Origin: Sulfurimonas sp.
Lineage (GTDB): Bacteria; Campylobacterota; Campylobacteria; Campylobacterales; Sulfurimonadaceae
NCBI GenBank assembly: GCA_026988315.1
Contig: JALSLJ010000076.1
Span: 1-64,000, forward strand
Length of the DNA stretch: 64,000 nucleotides
Direction: 5' to 3'
The position numbers and the translations under genes were made by a program. Positions 40,483-49,967 of this stretch are shown one piece after another (within the stretch, counting starts at the first letter, position 1; each line of letters starts with the position of its first letter). Below the pieces are notes generated by a model. The model searched no databases and had not been told where the DNA came from. It was given only the letters and a program-made list of their open reading frames with translations.

Positions 40483-41897
40483 TAGCAGATAATAATACTC
40501 TTAATCTCTGTCATCTCTTCAATAGCATACCTAGGACCTTCACGCCCTACACCACTCAACTTAACCCCGCCATATGGCTGAATATCAAAGCGTAAAGTAG
40601 GCATATCATTTATCACAATCCCACCAGCGTCAAGCTCATTTATAGCTCTTTGTGATAGGTTTAAATCATTTGTAAAGACTGAAAATTGAAGTCCATAAGG
40701 AGAATTGTTCATGCGTGGACAAGCATCATCAAAATCATTAACTTTTACAAGGCTAACGATTGGAGCAAAGACCTCTTCACAAACTATAGCCATATCATCT
40801 CGAACATCAGCCATCACGCAAGGATAAAACATCCTTCCCTCATGTTTTGGAGTAAGCAATGCAGTAGCACCCTCCTCTATAGCGCTCTCTACCCATTTCA
40901 TAGCTCTAGTAGCTGCTTCATCATCAATAAGAGGACCCATAAATGTTTCTTCATCATACGGAGACCCAACAACCAATTTTTTAGTTTCCTCAGCCACAAG
41001 AGATGCAAATTCATCATATATATCAGCGTTAACATATATACGCTGTAAAGAGATACACACTTGACCAGAGTTTACAAAAGCACCAAGGGCACAACGAGAA
41101 GCAGCAAGTTGTAAATCAGCACTTTTATCTATATATGTTGCTGCATTTCCGCCAAGTTCCAAAGATACTTTTTTTATCCCTGCATTTTTTGTAATGATAT
41201 TCCCAACTGGAACACTCCCAGTAAAACTAATAACACGAGGTATATCACTTGTTATTAGAGCACTTCCTACCTCTGCATCACCATACACTACACTAAGCGC
41301 ATCTTTTATTGCATACTCACTATCTACAAAGAGCTTTGCAAATTTATATGCTGTAAGTGGAGCTTCGGGAGTTGGTTTTAGTACGACAGTATTTCCTGCT
41401 ACTAAAGCTGGTGCTAGTTTGTGAGCTACAAGATTGAGTGGGAAGTTAAAAGGGGTAATTGCAACAACAACGCCTACACTCTCACGCCTAAAAAAACTAA
41501 GAGTCTTTTTACCACTAGCCATAGCATCTGTGTTGATAGTTTCACCGTGCATGGTTCGCATAGTTTCAGCAGAGAGTGTAACAGTCTCTATACATCTCTC
41601 AACCTCAACTCTTGCAAATGCAATAGGCTTACCCACTTCATCAGTAATAGTTTGAGCTATATCCTCTTTGTTTTGTTTTAATTTTTGAGCAACATCTAAG
41701 AGCCATGAGCATCTTTGTGCAAGTGTTGATGCCTTAGCTGCCACAGTTGCTTGTTGTGCAATTTGAAGAGCTTTATTTGCATCATCTGCACTACAAATAG
41801 GAGCAGTTGATACAACTTCACCGCTGTAAGGACTTTTTCTTTCGCTAACTTCTTGAGTTACTGCCTGTGTTGAACCAAAAAATATTTTTGCTTGCAT
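40482..41897 (-). CDS. NAD(P)-dependent aldehyde dehydrogenase
   Basis: The 471-residue enzyme has the family signatures AITPFNFPLNLVAHK (cofactor binding), FTGSVPVGN, the general base Glu in SLELGGNA near residue 245 and the catalytic Cys in NSGQVCISLQR near residue 278. The C-terminus (GGVKLSGVGREGPRYA) is typical. It oxidises an aldehyde to the acid; within the superfamily it is closest in style to lactaldehyde, succinate-semialdehyde or non-phosphorylating glyceraldehyde-3-phosphate enzymes, and the substrate cannot be fixed from sequence. GGGAG lies before the ATG inside an inverted repeat at 41899-41928. Confidence 0.88.
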   Translation of the reverse strand: MQAKIFFGSTQAVTQEVSERKSPYSGEVVSTAPICSADDANKALQIAQQATVAAKASTLAQRCSWLLDVAQKLKQNKEDIAQTITDEVGKPIAFARVEVERCIETVTLSAETMRTMHGETINTDAMASGKKTLSFFRRESVGVVVAITPFNFPLNLVAHKLAPALVAGNTVVLKPTPEAPLTAYKFAKLFVDSEYAIKDALSVVYGDAEVGSALITSDIPRVISFTGSVPVGNIITKNAGIKKVSLELGGNAATYIDKSADLQLAASRCALGAFVNSGQVCISLQRIYVNADIYDEFASLVAEETKKLVVGSPYDEETFMGPLIDDEAATRAMKWVESAIEEGATALLTPKHEGRMFYPCVMADVRDDMAIVCEEVFAPIVSLVKVNDFDDACPRMNNSPYGLQFSVFTNDLNLSQRAINELDAGGIVINDMPTLRFDIQPYGGVKLSGVGREGPRYAIEEMTEIKSIIIC

Positions 41898-41898
41898 A

Positions 41899-41928
41899 AT
41901 AATCTCCCTAAATTGTTAGGAAGATTAT
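41899..41928 (-). promoter_or_regulatory. Inverted repeat over the -10 box and ribosome binding site of the aldehyde dehydrogenase gene
   Basis: Half-sites ATAATCTcCCTAA and TTAGGaAGATTAT (12 paired bases, one mismatch, 4-base centre) lie directly before the ATG at 41897. One arm contains TATAAT on the minus strand (41923-41928) and the other contains the AGGGAGA ribosome binding site. This fits an operator for a dimeric repressor or a leader hairpin that hides the ribosome binding site. Confidence 0.5.
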
Positions 41929-41954
41929 AGCATTTTTAATATTTAAAAAGTAGT

Positions 41955-44900
41955 TTAGAACGCTTCACCGTAACTCTCTCCATCTACAAGTTTAAATGTA
42001 CCAGTTAGTGTTCCATCACTTACCCAATACTCTTGTGTATTACTGTTATCATAATTAAATAGCACTACATACAATTTACCATTATCCTCTACTATCCCTT
42101 CTGAACCACTAACTTCATAAGTATCACTTGAAAATGCTTTTACAAGCTGTGTTCCCGTACTTGTTCCATCAGTTTTATAAAGCCCACTATTTGCAGGTGT
42201 TGTATTATCAGTAAACCAAAAGTAAAGGGTACCATCCATCTCCACTAAATAACTTGGAGCAGAGTAGTTATCACTCCCCATATCCTTAACCATAACTGTA
42301 CCCGATGAAGTTCCATCACTTTTCCATAGCTCTTGCCCATTTGCTTCATCATTAAAGACAAAATAAAGCATACCATTTACATCTGTAAAATCACTATAAT
42401 TATATCTATGTGTATAGCTTGTTCCCGTATCATCCAAAAAGCTATCTTTGACCATAACAGTACCAGATAAAGTTCCATCACTTTTCCAAAGTGCAAAACC
42501 ATTTGAAAGACTATTTGAAACAAAGAACAGCTGATTGCCAACTATTGTCAAATTTGATGCTCCACCATCTGTCCCTCTGCCTGTACCATCATCTTCATAA
42601 ATATCTTTAACTATATGCGTGCCAGATTCTGTCCCATCAGTTACCCACAGTTCAGCTCCATGATAATAGTCATCCGCAGTAGCGTAGCATTTAGAGTTTA
42701 ACTCCAAACATCCTATAAAACTTGAACCATCCTCTCCAGACCATATATCTTTTAGTTTATATGCTGAACTTGAACCATCACTTATCCATGGTTCCCATTG
42801 GTATCCACCACCTGCTCCATCATCTTTGGCAAAGATTAGTCTATCTCCAAAAGGCTGTAGATAACCAGGTGCTCCATAACTTGTAAGTGAATAATCACCA
42901 AAATCCTCTATAAGTTGAGTACCCGTTCCATCACTTTTCCATAATCCCTTACTACCTTTCCAGTTGCTTCCGTTGTTATCTCCAGACATACCAAAAAAGT
43001 AAAAAGAATCTCCAATAAGAGAGAAGCTGGATGGAAAGGAGCCATCATCTACACCTGGATTTATATCTTTTACCATATATGTCCCTGACTCAGTACCATC
43101 GGTTCTCCAAAGTTCTGTGCCATTGACTCCATCATTTGCGGCGAAATAGTAAATATCTTTCATAAGCACTACACTACCGACTGAACCACCGCCATTAGTT
43201 CCAGCCCATATATCTTTAACCATTGTAGTACCTGCTACAGTTCCATCAGTTCTCCATATCTCATAACCATGAACATCATCATACCAATCAAATAGATGGA
43301 CTTTTGGTAAAGGAGCTTTTACCTCAATATCTACTCTACCAATATCATTATATAAACATCCATCAATAGTTTCACTCAATGTATAAAGAAAATAATCATC
43401 ACCTACAAAGCCATCATCTGGATCGTAGTTGTAGTTTACAATCTCATTGCCAATTATAGTTAAAGATGAACTTCCTCCTGTTGCATCTTGTGTTATCTCA
43501 ATGCCTATACTTGTGCTGTTGGCTCTTAAGTACTCTCCACTAATCACCTCTGTATTAAAAATTGATGTTGCTATGTTATTTGCAGAAGATAAGCTTGTAG
43601 GGGCGGTTATAGTAACATTAACGCGACCATAATCATCTCCACTCTTATAAACAAAACTATCTTTTCCCACAAAACAATCTGTACTTTTATAAGTAAACGC
43701 TGGTACCTCATTTCCTATCTTAAAGTAAGTAACTTCTCCATGTTTTGGGTCTGTATATGCGACATCTAACACATCTGACAAACCACTAGTTTGTACACTA
43801 TTTGTTTCCCCTTTTACAACTACACTTATATTTGTATCTTCAAGTGTAATAACAACTTCTGGTACCTCAGGCTCTAAAACAATAATATTTGCAATATTTG
43901 TATCAGTAGCATCTTTGTTATCTGTAACACTCAATGTGTAAACATATGTTCCAGCAGTATCAAAGCTTAAATCATTCAAATCACAAGATAGATCATTTGA
44001 CTCTTTTATAATTGCCCCTGCTGGGTCTTGCCACATACAGTGAGTTATACCACCAAAAGGATAAGGATCCATATCGTACGAATAAGAACTCTCAAGTCCA
44101 GTAACTATTTCACCAACCAAAACTTCAATATTTTGCTCACCATCATCGCTATAATCTGTACCTATAATTGCAACTGGGAGTTGATTTATTGGCTCTAGTA
44201 TTGGCTCTGTTATATCACTATTTTGTGTACAGATTACCATCGGATTGCGATATGGCATTTTGTTTGATTGAAGTGGTATGCTATCTTCACCGTTTAAACT
44301 ATTATACTCAATAGTAAAAGTTATATTTATATCTTTACATCCACTAGTTGTATTCATATCTAGTAAAACTGATTTATTATCATCTGCTACCATCATACTC
44401 TCTATTTTTAACAAGGCTCCCTCTACTGAGATGCCAATATCAGGCGTTTGTGTGTTAAATGTTGCCCCAAAAAGGCTTAGGTAAACTTGAGCACTATTCT
44501 GCGTAGAGATTCTAGCTCTAACAAATGGGTTAATCTTTATATCTGAGATAGATATAGCATCTGTTATCTCTGATTCAACACCCATAACATTAAGAACCTC
44601 TTTAACATCTACTTTTTGCATCTCGTCCATAAGTTTTTTATAAAGTGGTGAGTTCAAAACAGCTGAGAATCCACCATCGTTATAAATTTTCATAAGCTCT
44701 TCTAAGTCACCTATGGGGTCACTAGAGTTCGCAATAGCAGCAGATATTCTCAATAACTCTGCATTAACAGAAGCTTTACCTTCACTAAAATCAACTAAAT
44801 CTAGCTCAGTAAAATCATCAGATGTTATATTAAAGAGTTTTTTCACATCCTCCTTTGACTCCTCTTTAGCTTCCTCTAGGCTCTTATCATCATCCACAAG

Positions 44901-45326
44901 CTTTTTCATTCTCTTAGCACGAATATCTGTTAAAATATTTGTATTGCTCTTTTGCTTTGTGTTTGATTTTATATCTACAATTGCGGTAATTGTAGCTGGA
45001 GAAAGACTAGTTGTTCCTGTTGCTTCATCAAAGTAGTAACCACTAATGCTAAGGCGACTAAGCCCACTCCATGGGAGAGTTTTAAACTCATAACTCCCTT
45101 TATCATCACTAACTTTTACTTCAAGCAGATCATCTGTACAAACCATCTTTTCATCAAGTCTGCAAAGTGACACATTTGAGTCTTTTAAAAAGGCTCCTTT
45201 TTGTGCTACACCACTTAGCGAAGAGCTTACACTCGAACCACTAGCACTATCTTCACTACTGCATCCACTAAAAAAAGATAGTGATAACAACATTGTAAAT
45301 AAAATTATTTTGATTTTACTAAACAT
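41955..45326 (-). CDS. Large ELWxxDGT-repeat lipoprotein with PKD-like domain
   Basis: The 1123-residue protein begins with a lipobox (LSFFSGC, Cys22). A domain of about 200 residues with long helices follows (TDIRAKRMKKLVDDDKSL). A PKD/immunoglobulin-like segment comes next (IVTGLESSYSYDMDP ... TAGTYVYTLSVTDN) and two Cys-containing beta segments. The C-terminal ~400 residues hold nine ELWxxDGT-type repeats (YEIWRTDGT, TELWRTDGT, AELWVTDGT, QELWKSDGT and weaker ones). The repeats probably form a beta-propeller. It is surface- or periplasm-exposed and may act in adhesion or matrix binding. It has its own promoter at 45351. Confidence 0.82.
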   Translation of the reverse strand: MFSKIKIILFTMLLSLSFFSGCSSEDSASGSSVSSSLSGVAQKGAFLKDSNVSLCRLDEKMVCTDDLLEVKVSDDKGSYEFKTLPWSGLSRLSISGYYFDEATGTTSLSPATITAIVDIKSNTKQKSNTNILTDIRAKRMKKLVDDDKSLEEAKEESKEDVKKLFNITSDDFTELDLVDFSEGKASVNAELLRISAAIANSSDPIGDLEELMKIYNDGGFSAVLNSPLYKKLMDEMQKVDVKEVLNVMGVESEITDAISISDIKINPFVRARISTQNSAQVYLSLFGATFNTQTPDIGISVEGALLKIESMMVADDNKSVLLDMNTTSGCKDINITFTIEYNSLNGEDSIPLQSNKMPYRNPMVICTQNSDITEPILEPINQLPVAIIGTDYSDDGEQNIEVLVGEIVTGLESSYSYDMDPYPFGGITHCMWQDPAGAIIKESNDLSCDLNDLSFDTAGTYVYTLSVTDNKDATDTNIANIIVLEPEVPEVVITLEDTNISVVVKGETNSVQTSGLSDVLDVAYTDPKHGEVTYFKIGNEVPAFTYKSTDCFVGKDSFVYKSGDDYGRVNVTITAPTSLSSANNIATSIFNTEVISGEYLRANSTSIGIEITQDATGGSSSLTIIGNEIVNYNYDPDDGFVGDDYFLYTLSETIDGCLYNDIGRVDIEVKAPLPKVHLFDWYDDVHGYEIWRTDGTVAGTTMVKDIWAGTNGGGSVGSVVLMKDIYYFAANDGVNGTELWRTDGTESGTYMVKDINPGVDDGSFPSSFSLIGDSFYFFGMSGDNNGSNWKGSKGLWKSDGTGTQLIEDFGDYSLTSYGAPGYLQPFGDRLIFAKDDGAGGGYQWEPWISDGSSSAYKLKDIWSGEDGSSFIGCLELNSKCYATADDYYHGAELWVTDGTESGTHIVKDIYEDDGTGRGTDGGASNLTIVGNQLFFVSNSLSNGFALWKSDGTLSGTVMVKDSFLDDTGTSYTHRYNYSDFTDVNGMLYFVFNDEANGQELWKSDGTSSGTVMVKDMGSDNYSAPSYLVEMDGTLYFWFTDNTTPANSGLYKTDGTSTGTQLVKAFSSDTYEVSGSEGIVEDNGKLYVVLFNYDNSNTQEYWVSDGTLTGTFKLVDGESYGEAF

Positions 45327-45350
45327 CTTATACTCCTAAAAATTCATCTA

Positions 45351-45396
45351 TTTATAGTATAAGGCATTAGCATTGCAAAATCATTGCAAAATCATT
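45351..45396 (-). promoter_or_regulatory. Promoter and 11-base tandem repeat before the ELWxxDGT lipoprotein gene
   Basis: On the minus strand TTGCAA (45373-45378), a 16-base spacer and TATAAA (45351-45356) form a promoter about 25 bases before the ATG. The -35 lies in a tandem direct repeat of CATTGCAAAAT (45371-45381, 45382-45392, then CATT). TAGGAG serves as ribosome binding site. The repeat could bind a regulator or arise by slippage. Confidence 0.5.
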
Positions 45397-45398
45397 AT

Positions 45399-45728
45399 TT
45401 AGAATGTAATATTTTCAATTATTTCAGTATTTTTAGGAGTAATAATTATGGCATCATACACATACGAAACATCAATAGAATTTTTTTTCATATACACATC
45501 AGCAGTTTTTATAAGTCGGGAGAGTTTTTTGGGGGTGATGTTTTGGATAGCAGACTCAAAGTCGAGTCCGCTTTTTACCTCAACGAAGTGGAGAATTTCA
45601 TCTTTTAAAGCAATTATATCTATCTCACCAAAGCGGGAGTAAAAATTTTGCTCAATTACAGTATAACCATTGTCATATAGAAATTTACACGCTCTAGCTT
45701 CCGCTAAATTTCCTTTGGCTCTGCTCAT
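45399..45728 (-). CDS. yraN: YraN/UPF0102 family nuclease-fold protein
   Basis: The start at ATG 45728 gives 109 residues and avoids an upstream TTG that would overlap the neighbouring stop; it begins MSRAKGNLAEARACKFL, as in the family. The restriction-endonuclease-like core is visible: GNLAEARACKFLYDNGY, FGEIDIIALKD and LHFVEVKSG (the E...D...ExK pattern). The family is thought to act in DNA metabolism, but no substrate is established. It begins one base after the molybdopterin oxidoreductase stop. The C-terminal end is normal. Confidence 0.88.
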   Translation of the reverse strand: MSRAKGNLAEARACKFLYDNGYTVIEQNFYSRFGEIDIIALKDEILHFVEVKSGLDFESAIQNITPKKLSRLIKTADVYMKKNSIDVSYVYDAIIITPKNTEIIENITF

Positions 45729-45729
45729 T

Positions 45730-47799
45730 TTAGCAGTTAATAACCTCAACTTTTATAGTTTTAAATGCAGCGGTCAAAATCACCTCATCACGAGCATCTC
45801 CAAAGAGTGCATTTATTTTTGATTTTGCGTGGTGAAAGGTTGCAAAAAGTGTTTTTGGTTGCACTTTGTCAGTTATTTTAATACACAACGGTGTTGTCTC
45901 ACCAAATTCACTTCTAAGAATCACTCTATCAGATGTAAAATCTTTTGCGTCATCTTCACAAACAAGTAAAATATCTTCATCGTAACGCTTCATTAAAGTC
46001 TCAGTTCTTGAGGTTTGTGCTGCATTATTGTAGTGTGCTAGAGTTCTTCCTGTACTAAGATGATACCCTGTAAGTTTATTCTCTTTTATCTCTTGTATCA
46101 TCCCGCGAAGTTTATATTGGTTGTACATAAAATGTCCATAGCCATCATCTGTTCTAAAGTCTAATTGATGCAAAATAGGGGTATCTTCTGTGTGAACTGG
46201 CCATTGAAGTCCACGCTTTCTATGTTTTTCTAGTCTATGGTAATCAGCCCCAGAGAATCTTCTATAGGCAACACGCTGAACCTCTTCCCATACATCTTTT
46301 GAACTTTTGTAATTATAATCTCCACCCATTTTATTGTCTAAGATTTGTAAAACTTCCCAGTCATCTGGAAGATCTGATTTTACAAGAGGTTGAGAGAGGT
46401 GAAGGCGACGCATCGCATTTACATAAACACCTGTTTTCTCATAAGCTGATTTTACACCAACAACAATGTCTGCACGATTGGCTATATCTGTCATAAAAAG
46501 TTCTTGAACAAAAATCATATCTAACTTATCAAAAGCCTTATCAACCTTGTTGAGATTTGGATGGATGTGCGTTAAATCTTCACCAATATTAAGCACAACC
46601 TTTACCTTATCTTCAAGCATCTCATCAACAAGTTCAGGAGTCATAAGTCCTATCTCTTTTGGTTCTTGGTAGTCTGGTGCGAAATATGGAAGCATCCCCA
46701 TATCACAAGTTCCTTGAACATTGTTTTGACCACGAAGAGGCATAAGTCCTGTTCCACTTTTACCAATATTTCCAGTCATAAGACTTAAATGAACTATAGC
46801 CATAACAGCGTAAGAACCATCTATATGCTCAGTAATTCCTAATCCCCAAAATATCATAGACTTTTTCAGAGCATACTCACGAGCAACTTTTTTTATCATC
46901 TTTGAGAGGTACTCATAGCCCTCTATCTCATTATAGTAGTCTGGATTTGCATAAGGGTCGTTCATGATTTTTTCTTTAAACTCAAGAAAACCTTTTGTTC
47001 TATCTGCTATAAAACTCTCATCATAAAGTTCTTCATCCATAATTACATATGCGATCATATTTAAGGTAAGAAGATTTGCTTCATGAGGCATAATCGCCTT
47101 ATATTTTGCAAAGCGGTGTAGCTTTATCTCTCTTACATCAAATACCGCTAAATTATCATGATCTCTTGCAACATCTATGATTCTATTTGCGATAATTGGA
47201 TGTGCTTCTGTTGTATTTGAACCTATTACTATCATAAACTCTGCATTATAAATATCATTGTATGGGTTAGTTGCTGCACCCTCACCTATAGTCTTTTTCA
47301 TCCCACTTAACGATGGAGAGTGACAAACTCTAGCGCAGTTATCAACATGAGGAGAGTTGAGAGTGTGGCGTGTAAATTTTTGAAACAGATAAGCAGACTC
47401 ACATGAGCTTCTAGCCCCACCTATAGAACAGATAGATTTACGACCATAATTCTTCTGTGTTTCTTTGAGTTTCATAGCACAAGCAGTTGTTGCAGCATCT
47501 AAATCTGTTTCATACCAAGTATCATCAAAATCTACTAAAGATGAATCAATTACCTCTTTAATAGCTGGATTTTTCTCTAAAAAGCTTTTTCTTATTCTTG
47601 GGATGCGAAGTCTATCATCAGCATCTACAAAATCAAAACCATACTTCCCTTTGATGCAGAGTTTACCTTGTGAGACTACACCATCAGGGTGAGCAAAAAT
47701 CTTTAGGATTTTGTTCTCTTTAGTATCTACATTAGCTGCTATATCACATCCAACACCACAATAAGTACAAACACTATCTATCGTTTTACTATTTTCCAT
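45730..47799 (-). CDS. Molybdopterin oxidoreductase, formate dehydrogenase alpha-subunit type (Cys form)
   Basis: The start at 47799 is favoured by AGGA 8 bases upstream; it gives 689 residues. The N-terminal 4Fe-4S site is CTYCGVGC ... GKLCIKGK. The molybdenum ligand is the Cys in NCARVCHSPSLSG near residue 158, at the place of selenocysteine in FdhF. The chain continues with IGSNTTEAHPIIANRI, PLRGQNNVQGTCDMG and a C-terminal dinucleotide-binding domain (YHLSTGRTLAHYNN). It likely oxidises formate. No electron-transfer subunit, cytochrome b or fdhD/fdhE gene is adjacent, and no Tat signal is seen, so a cytoplasmic enzyme with separate partners is expected. Confidence 0.82.
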   Translation of the reverse strand: MENSKTIDSVCTYCGVGCDIAANVDTKENKILKIFAHPDGVVSQGKLCIKGKYGFDFVDADDRLRIPRIRKSFLEKNPAIKEVIDSSLVDFDDTWYETDLDAATTACAMKLKETQKNYGRKSICSIGGARSSCESAYLFQKFTRHTLNSPHVDNCARVCHSPSLSGMKKTIGEGAATNPYNDIYNAEFMIVIGSNTTEAHPIIANRIIDVARDHDNLAVFDVREIKLHRFAKYKAIMPHEANLLTLNMIAYVIMDEELYDESFIADRTKGFLEFKEKIMNDPYANPDYYNEIEGYEYLSKMIKKVAREYALKKSMIFWGLGITEHIDGSYAVMAIVHLSLMTGNIGKSGTGLMPLRGQNNVQGTCDMGMLPYFAPDYQEPKEIGLMTPELVDEMLEDKVKVVLNIGEDLTHIHPNLNKVDKAFDKLDMIFVQELFMTDIANRADIVVGVKSAYEKTGVYVNAMRRLHLSQPLVKSDLPDDWEVLQILDNKMGGDYNYKSSKDVWEEVQRVAYRRFSGADYHRLEKHRKRGLQWPVHTEDTPILHQLDFRTDDGYGHFMYNQYKLRGMIQEIKENKLTGYHLSTGRTLAHYNNAAQTSRTETLMKRYDEDILLVCEDDAKDFTSDRVILRSEFGETTPLCIKITDKVQPKTLFATFHHAKSKINALFGDARDEVILTAAFKTIKVEVINC

Positions 47800-47862
47800 A
47801 AGAGCTTTCCTGATTTTTCTATGATAATCCCTAGTAAACAACTAGTCTTTATTAAGAATTTT

Positions 47863-48594
47863 TTATTTTTTGGAGTTTACAATTATATCTCTTAAAAATT
47901 GTGGAAGTGAGTTTAAAAACAAAATGATTAAATAAAACCTAAGGGGAAACGGGTAGAATCGTCTCTCTTTTTCAATTGCATCATAGATTCTTTTTACTCC
48001 ATCTTTTGTACTTAGTAAAAATGGCATATAAAAATTGTTTTTATCTGTCAATTCACTTTTTATAAATCCTGGCAAGATGTTGATTACTTTTATATTGTCA
48101 TTTTTGTATTTATATCTTATCCCCTCTGCATAAGCATTTAATGCGCGTTTAGATGAACTGTAAACTTTTGAACTTGGCATAGAAAAAAGGGAGGCTAAAG
48201 AAGATATGAAAACTATTTTACCACTTTTTTGTGCCACAAAATGGGGCAATAAGACTTCTAAAATAGCATGATTAGAGATTACATTGACATCATAAAGATT
48301 CTTAAACTCATCTATGGGTGTTATATCTTTTGAGTGACCAACTGAGATACCAGCATTTAATATCACCATATCAACAGCACCTATAGTTTTTATTTTTTTT
48401 TGAAGCTCATCAAACTTTGTAACATCTGCTACTATAATTTTTACTTTTTTTGTATGTGGCTCTAACTCTTTTTGCAAGTTTAAGAGACGAGTCTCTCTCC
48501 TTGCTAGTAAAAAAAGTTCATTATCTTCATTTGCGTAAGAGCGGGCTAGTTCTTCACCAAGTCCACTACTTGCACCCGTTATCAATATTTTCAT
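47863..48594 (-). CDS. Short-chain dehydrogenase/reductase
   Basis: The 243-residue protein has the classical SDR nucleotide site TGASSGLG, the DVTK acidic loop, the structural ILNAGIS motif (NNAG equivalent) and the catalytic S-Y-K set (ISSLASL, then Y in VYSSSKRALNAY with K four residues later). The C-terminal hydrophobic stretch (FPLRFYLIILFLNSL) suggests membrane association. It reduces or oxidises a carbonyl or alcohol with NAD(P)H; substrate unknown. It lies between the molybdopterin oxidoreductase and homoserine dehydrogenase genes with gaps on both sides. Confidence 0.86.
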   Translation of the reverse strand: MKILITGASSGLGEELARSYANEDNELFLLARRETRLLNLQKELEPHTKKVKIIVADVTKFDELQKKIKTIGAVDMVILNAGISVGHSKDITPIDEFKNLYDVNVISNHAILEVLLPHFVAQKSGKIVFISSLASLFSMPSSKVYSSSKRALNAYAEGIRYKYKNDNIKVINILPGFIKSELTDKNNFYMPFLLSTKDGVKRIYDAIEKERRFYPFPLRFYLIILFLNSLPQFLRDIIVNSKK

Positions 48595-48707
48595 TTTTTC
48601 ACTTTACCTCTACCAAATCAATAGAACAAATTTTACATTATCACCAATTATCGTGTAATCAGACCTATCCTCTACTCCCATTTAGTGCTAAAAAATTAAA
48701 GACTGTT

Positions 48708-49967
48708 TTACACTATCCTAATCATAACAGGTGTAGAGTTTACAAAATCAAGAACCTCTATCTCTTTTATCATATTTTGGATATCACTCTCTATAGCTGT
48801 ATGAGTAGATATAAGTAAGTTTGCAGAATCTTCAGATGATGGACGCTGAAGCATTGTCTCAACTGAGATATTGTTATCTTCAAAGATTTTAGTTATTTTA
48901 GCTAAAACACCTGCCTTATCTGAAACATTTACACGAAGATAATACTTAGACTTTATGTCTGCAGTTGGCTTGAGTGTCAGGTTTGCTTCCATAGGTTTGT
49001 CAAAACCTAGCATCGGCGTAGATTTTCCACTTCTAGCAATATCAATGATATTAGCTACAACCGCAGACGCAGTTGCATCACCACCAGCACCAGGACCATA
49101 ATAAAGTGTTTCACCAACCTTATCACCAATCACAGAGATACCGTTCATTACACCATCAATTTTTGCAATCATCTCCTCTTGTTTTATAAGACAAGCATGA
49201 ACACGAAGTTCAACCTCATTACCATCTTTTTTAGCAATTCCTAAAAGCTTGATTGCATAACCAAACTCTTTTGCAAATGCTATATCATCTTGTGTAACAT
49301 TTTCAATGCCTTCAATTAAGATATCTTCAGGTTTAGCATCAATTCCATAAGCGATAGAAGCAAGAATTAAAAGTTTATGTGCAGCATCATAACCACCTAC
49401 ATCAAACGATGGATCAGCTTCTGCATAACCTAGTTCTTGAGACTCTTTTAAGATCGTATCATAAGCTACACCTTCGTTTGTCATCTTTGTCATCATATAA
49501 TTACAAGTACCGTTCATTATTCCCATAATTGATTCTATATGATTAGCAGATAAGCCATCGCGAAGAGCATTAATGATAGGGATACCACCTGCGACAGATG
49601 CCTCATACTCAAAAGCGATATCTTTTGCTAATTCTGCCAGTTCATAACGGTGATATGCTAAAAGTGCTTTATTTGCAGTAACTACAGCCTTACCACTTTT
49701 TAATGCCTTTTTAACAACTTCAAATGGCTCATCCACTCCACCCATAAGTTCAACTACTATATCAATTTTTGAATCGTTTAATATATCATCTACATTGTCT
49801 GTCAAAACTATGCCAAGACCTCTGTCTTTGTTTAAATTTTTAACAACACCGCTTTTTACAACAATGTCAGTTCCAGCACGAGCAGAAATCACATCAGCAT
49901 TATCTTTTAATATTTGAGCAACACTTGTCCCAACAGTTCCAACACCGATTATTCCAACTTTTATCAT
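48708..49967 (-). CDS. hom: Homoserine dehydrogenase with ACT domain
   Basis: The 419-residue enzyme starts with the Rossmann motif GIIGVGTVGTSVA. The catalytic domain has ELMGGVDEPFEVVKKAL, KALLAYHRYEL, YEASVAGGIPIINAL and QELGYAEADPSFDVGGYDAAHK. A C-terminal ACT regulatory domain (about residues 345-419) includes YYLRVNVSDKAGVLAKI. It reduces aspartate semialdehyde to homoserine on the way to threonine and methionine, with the ACT domain usually giving threonine feedback control. The start overlaps the stop of the aminotransferase gene by 1 base, so they are co-expressed. Confidence 0.95.
   Translation of the reverse strand: MIKVGIIGVGTVGTSVAQILKDNADVISARAGTDIVVKSGVVKNLNKDRGLGIVLTDNVDDILNDSKIDIVVELMGGVDEPFEVVKKALKSGKAVVTANKALLAYHRYELAELAKDIAFEYEASVAGGIPIINALRDGLSANHIESIMGIMNGTCNYMMTKMTNEGVAYDTILKESQELGYAEADPSFDVGGYDAAHKLLILASIAYGIDAKPEDILIEGIENVTQDDIAFAKEFGYAIKLLGIAKKDGNEVELRVHACLIKQEEMIAKIDGVMNGISVIGDKVGETLYYGPGAGGDATASAVVANIIDIARSGKSTPMLGFDKPMEANLTLKPTADIKSKYYLRVNVSDKAGVLAKITKIFEDNNISVETMLQRPSSEDSANLLISTHTAIESDIQNMIKEIEVLDFVNSTPVMIRIV

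Noticed and set aside
45371..45396. CRISPR-like repeat
   Set aside because: It is only two and a third copies of an 11-base word with no spacers.
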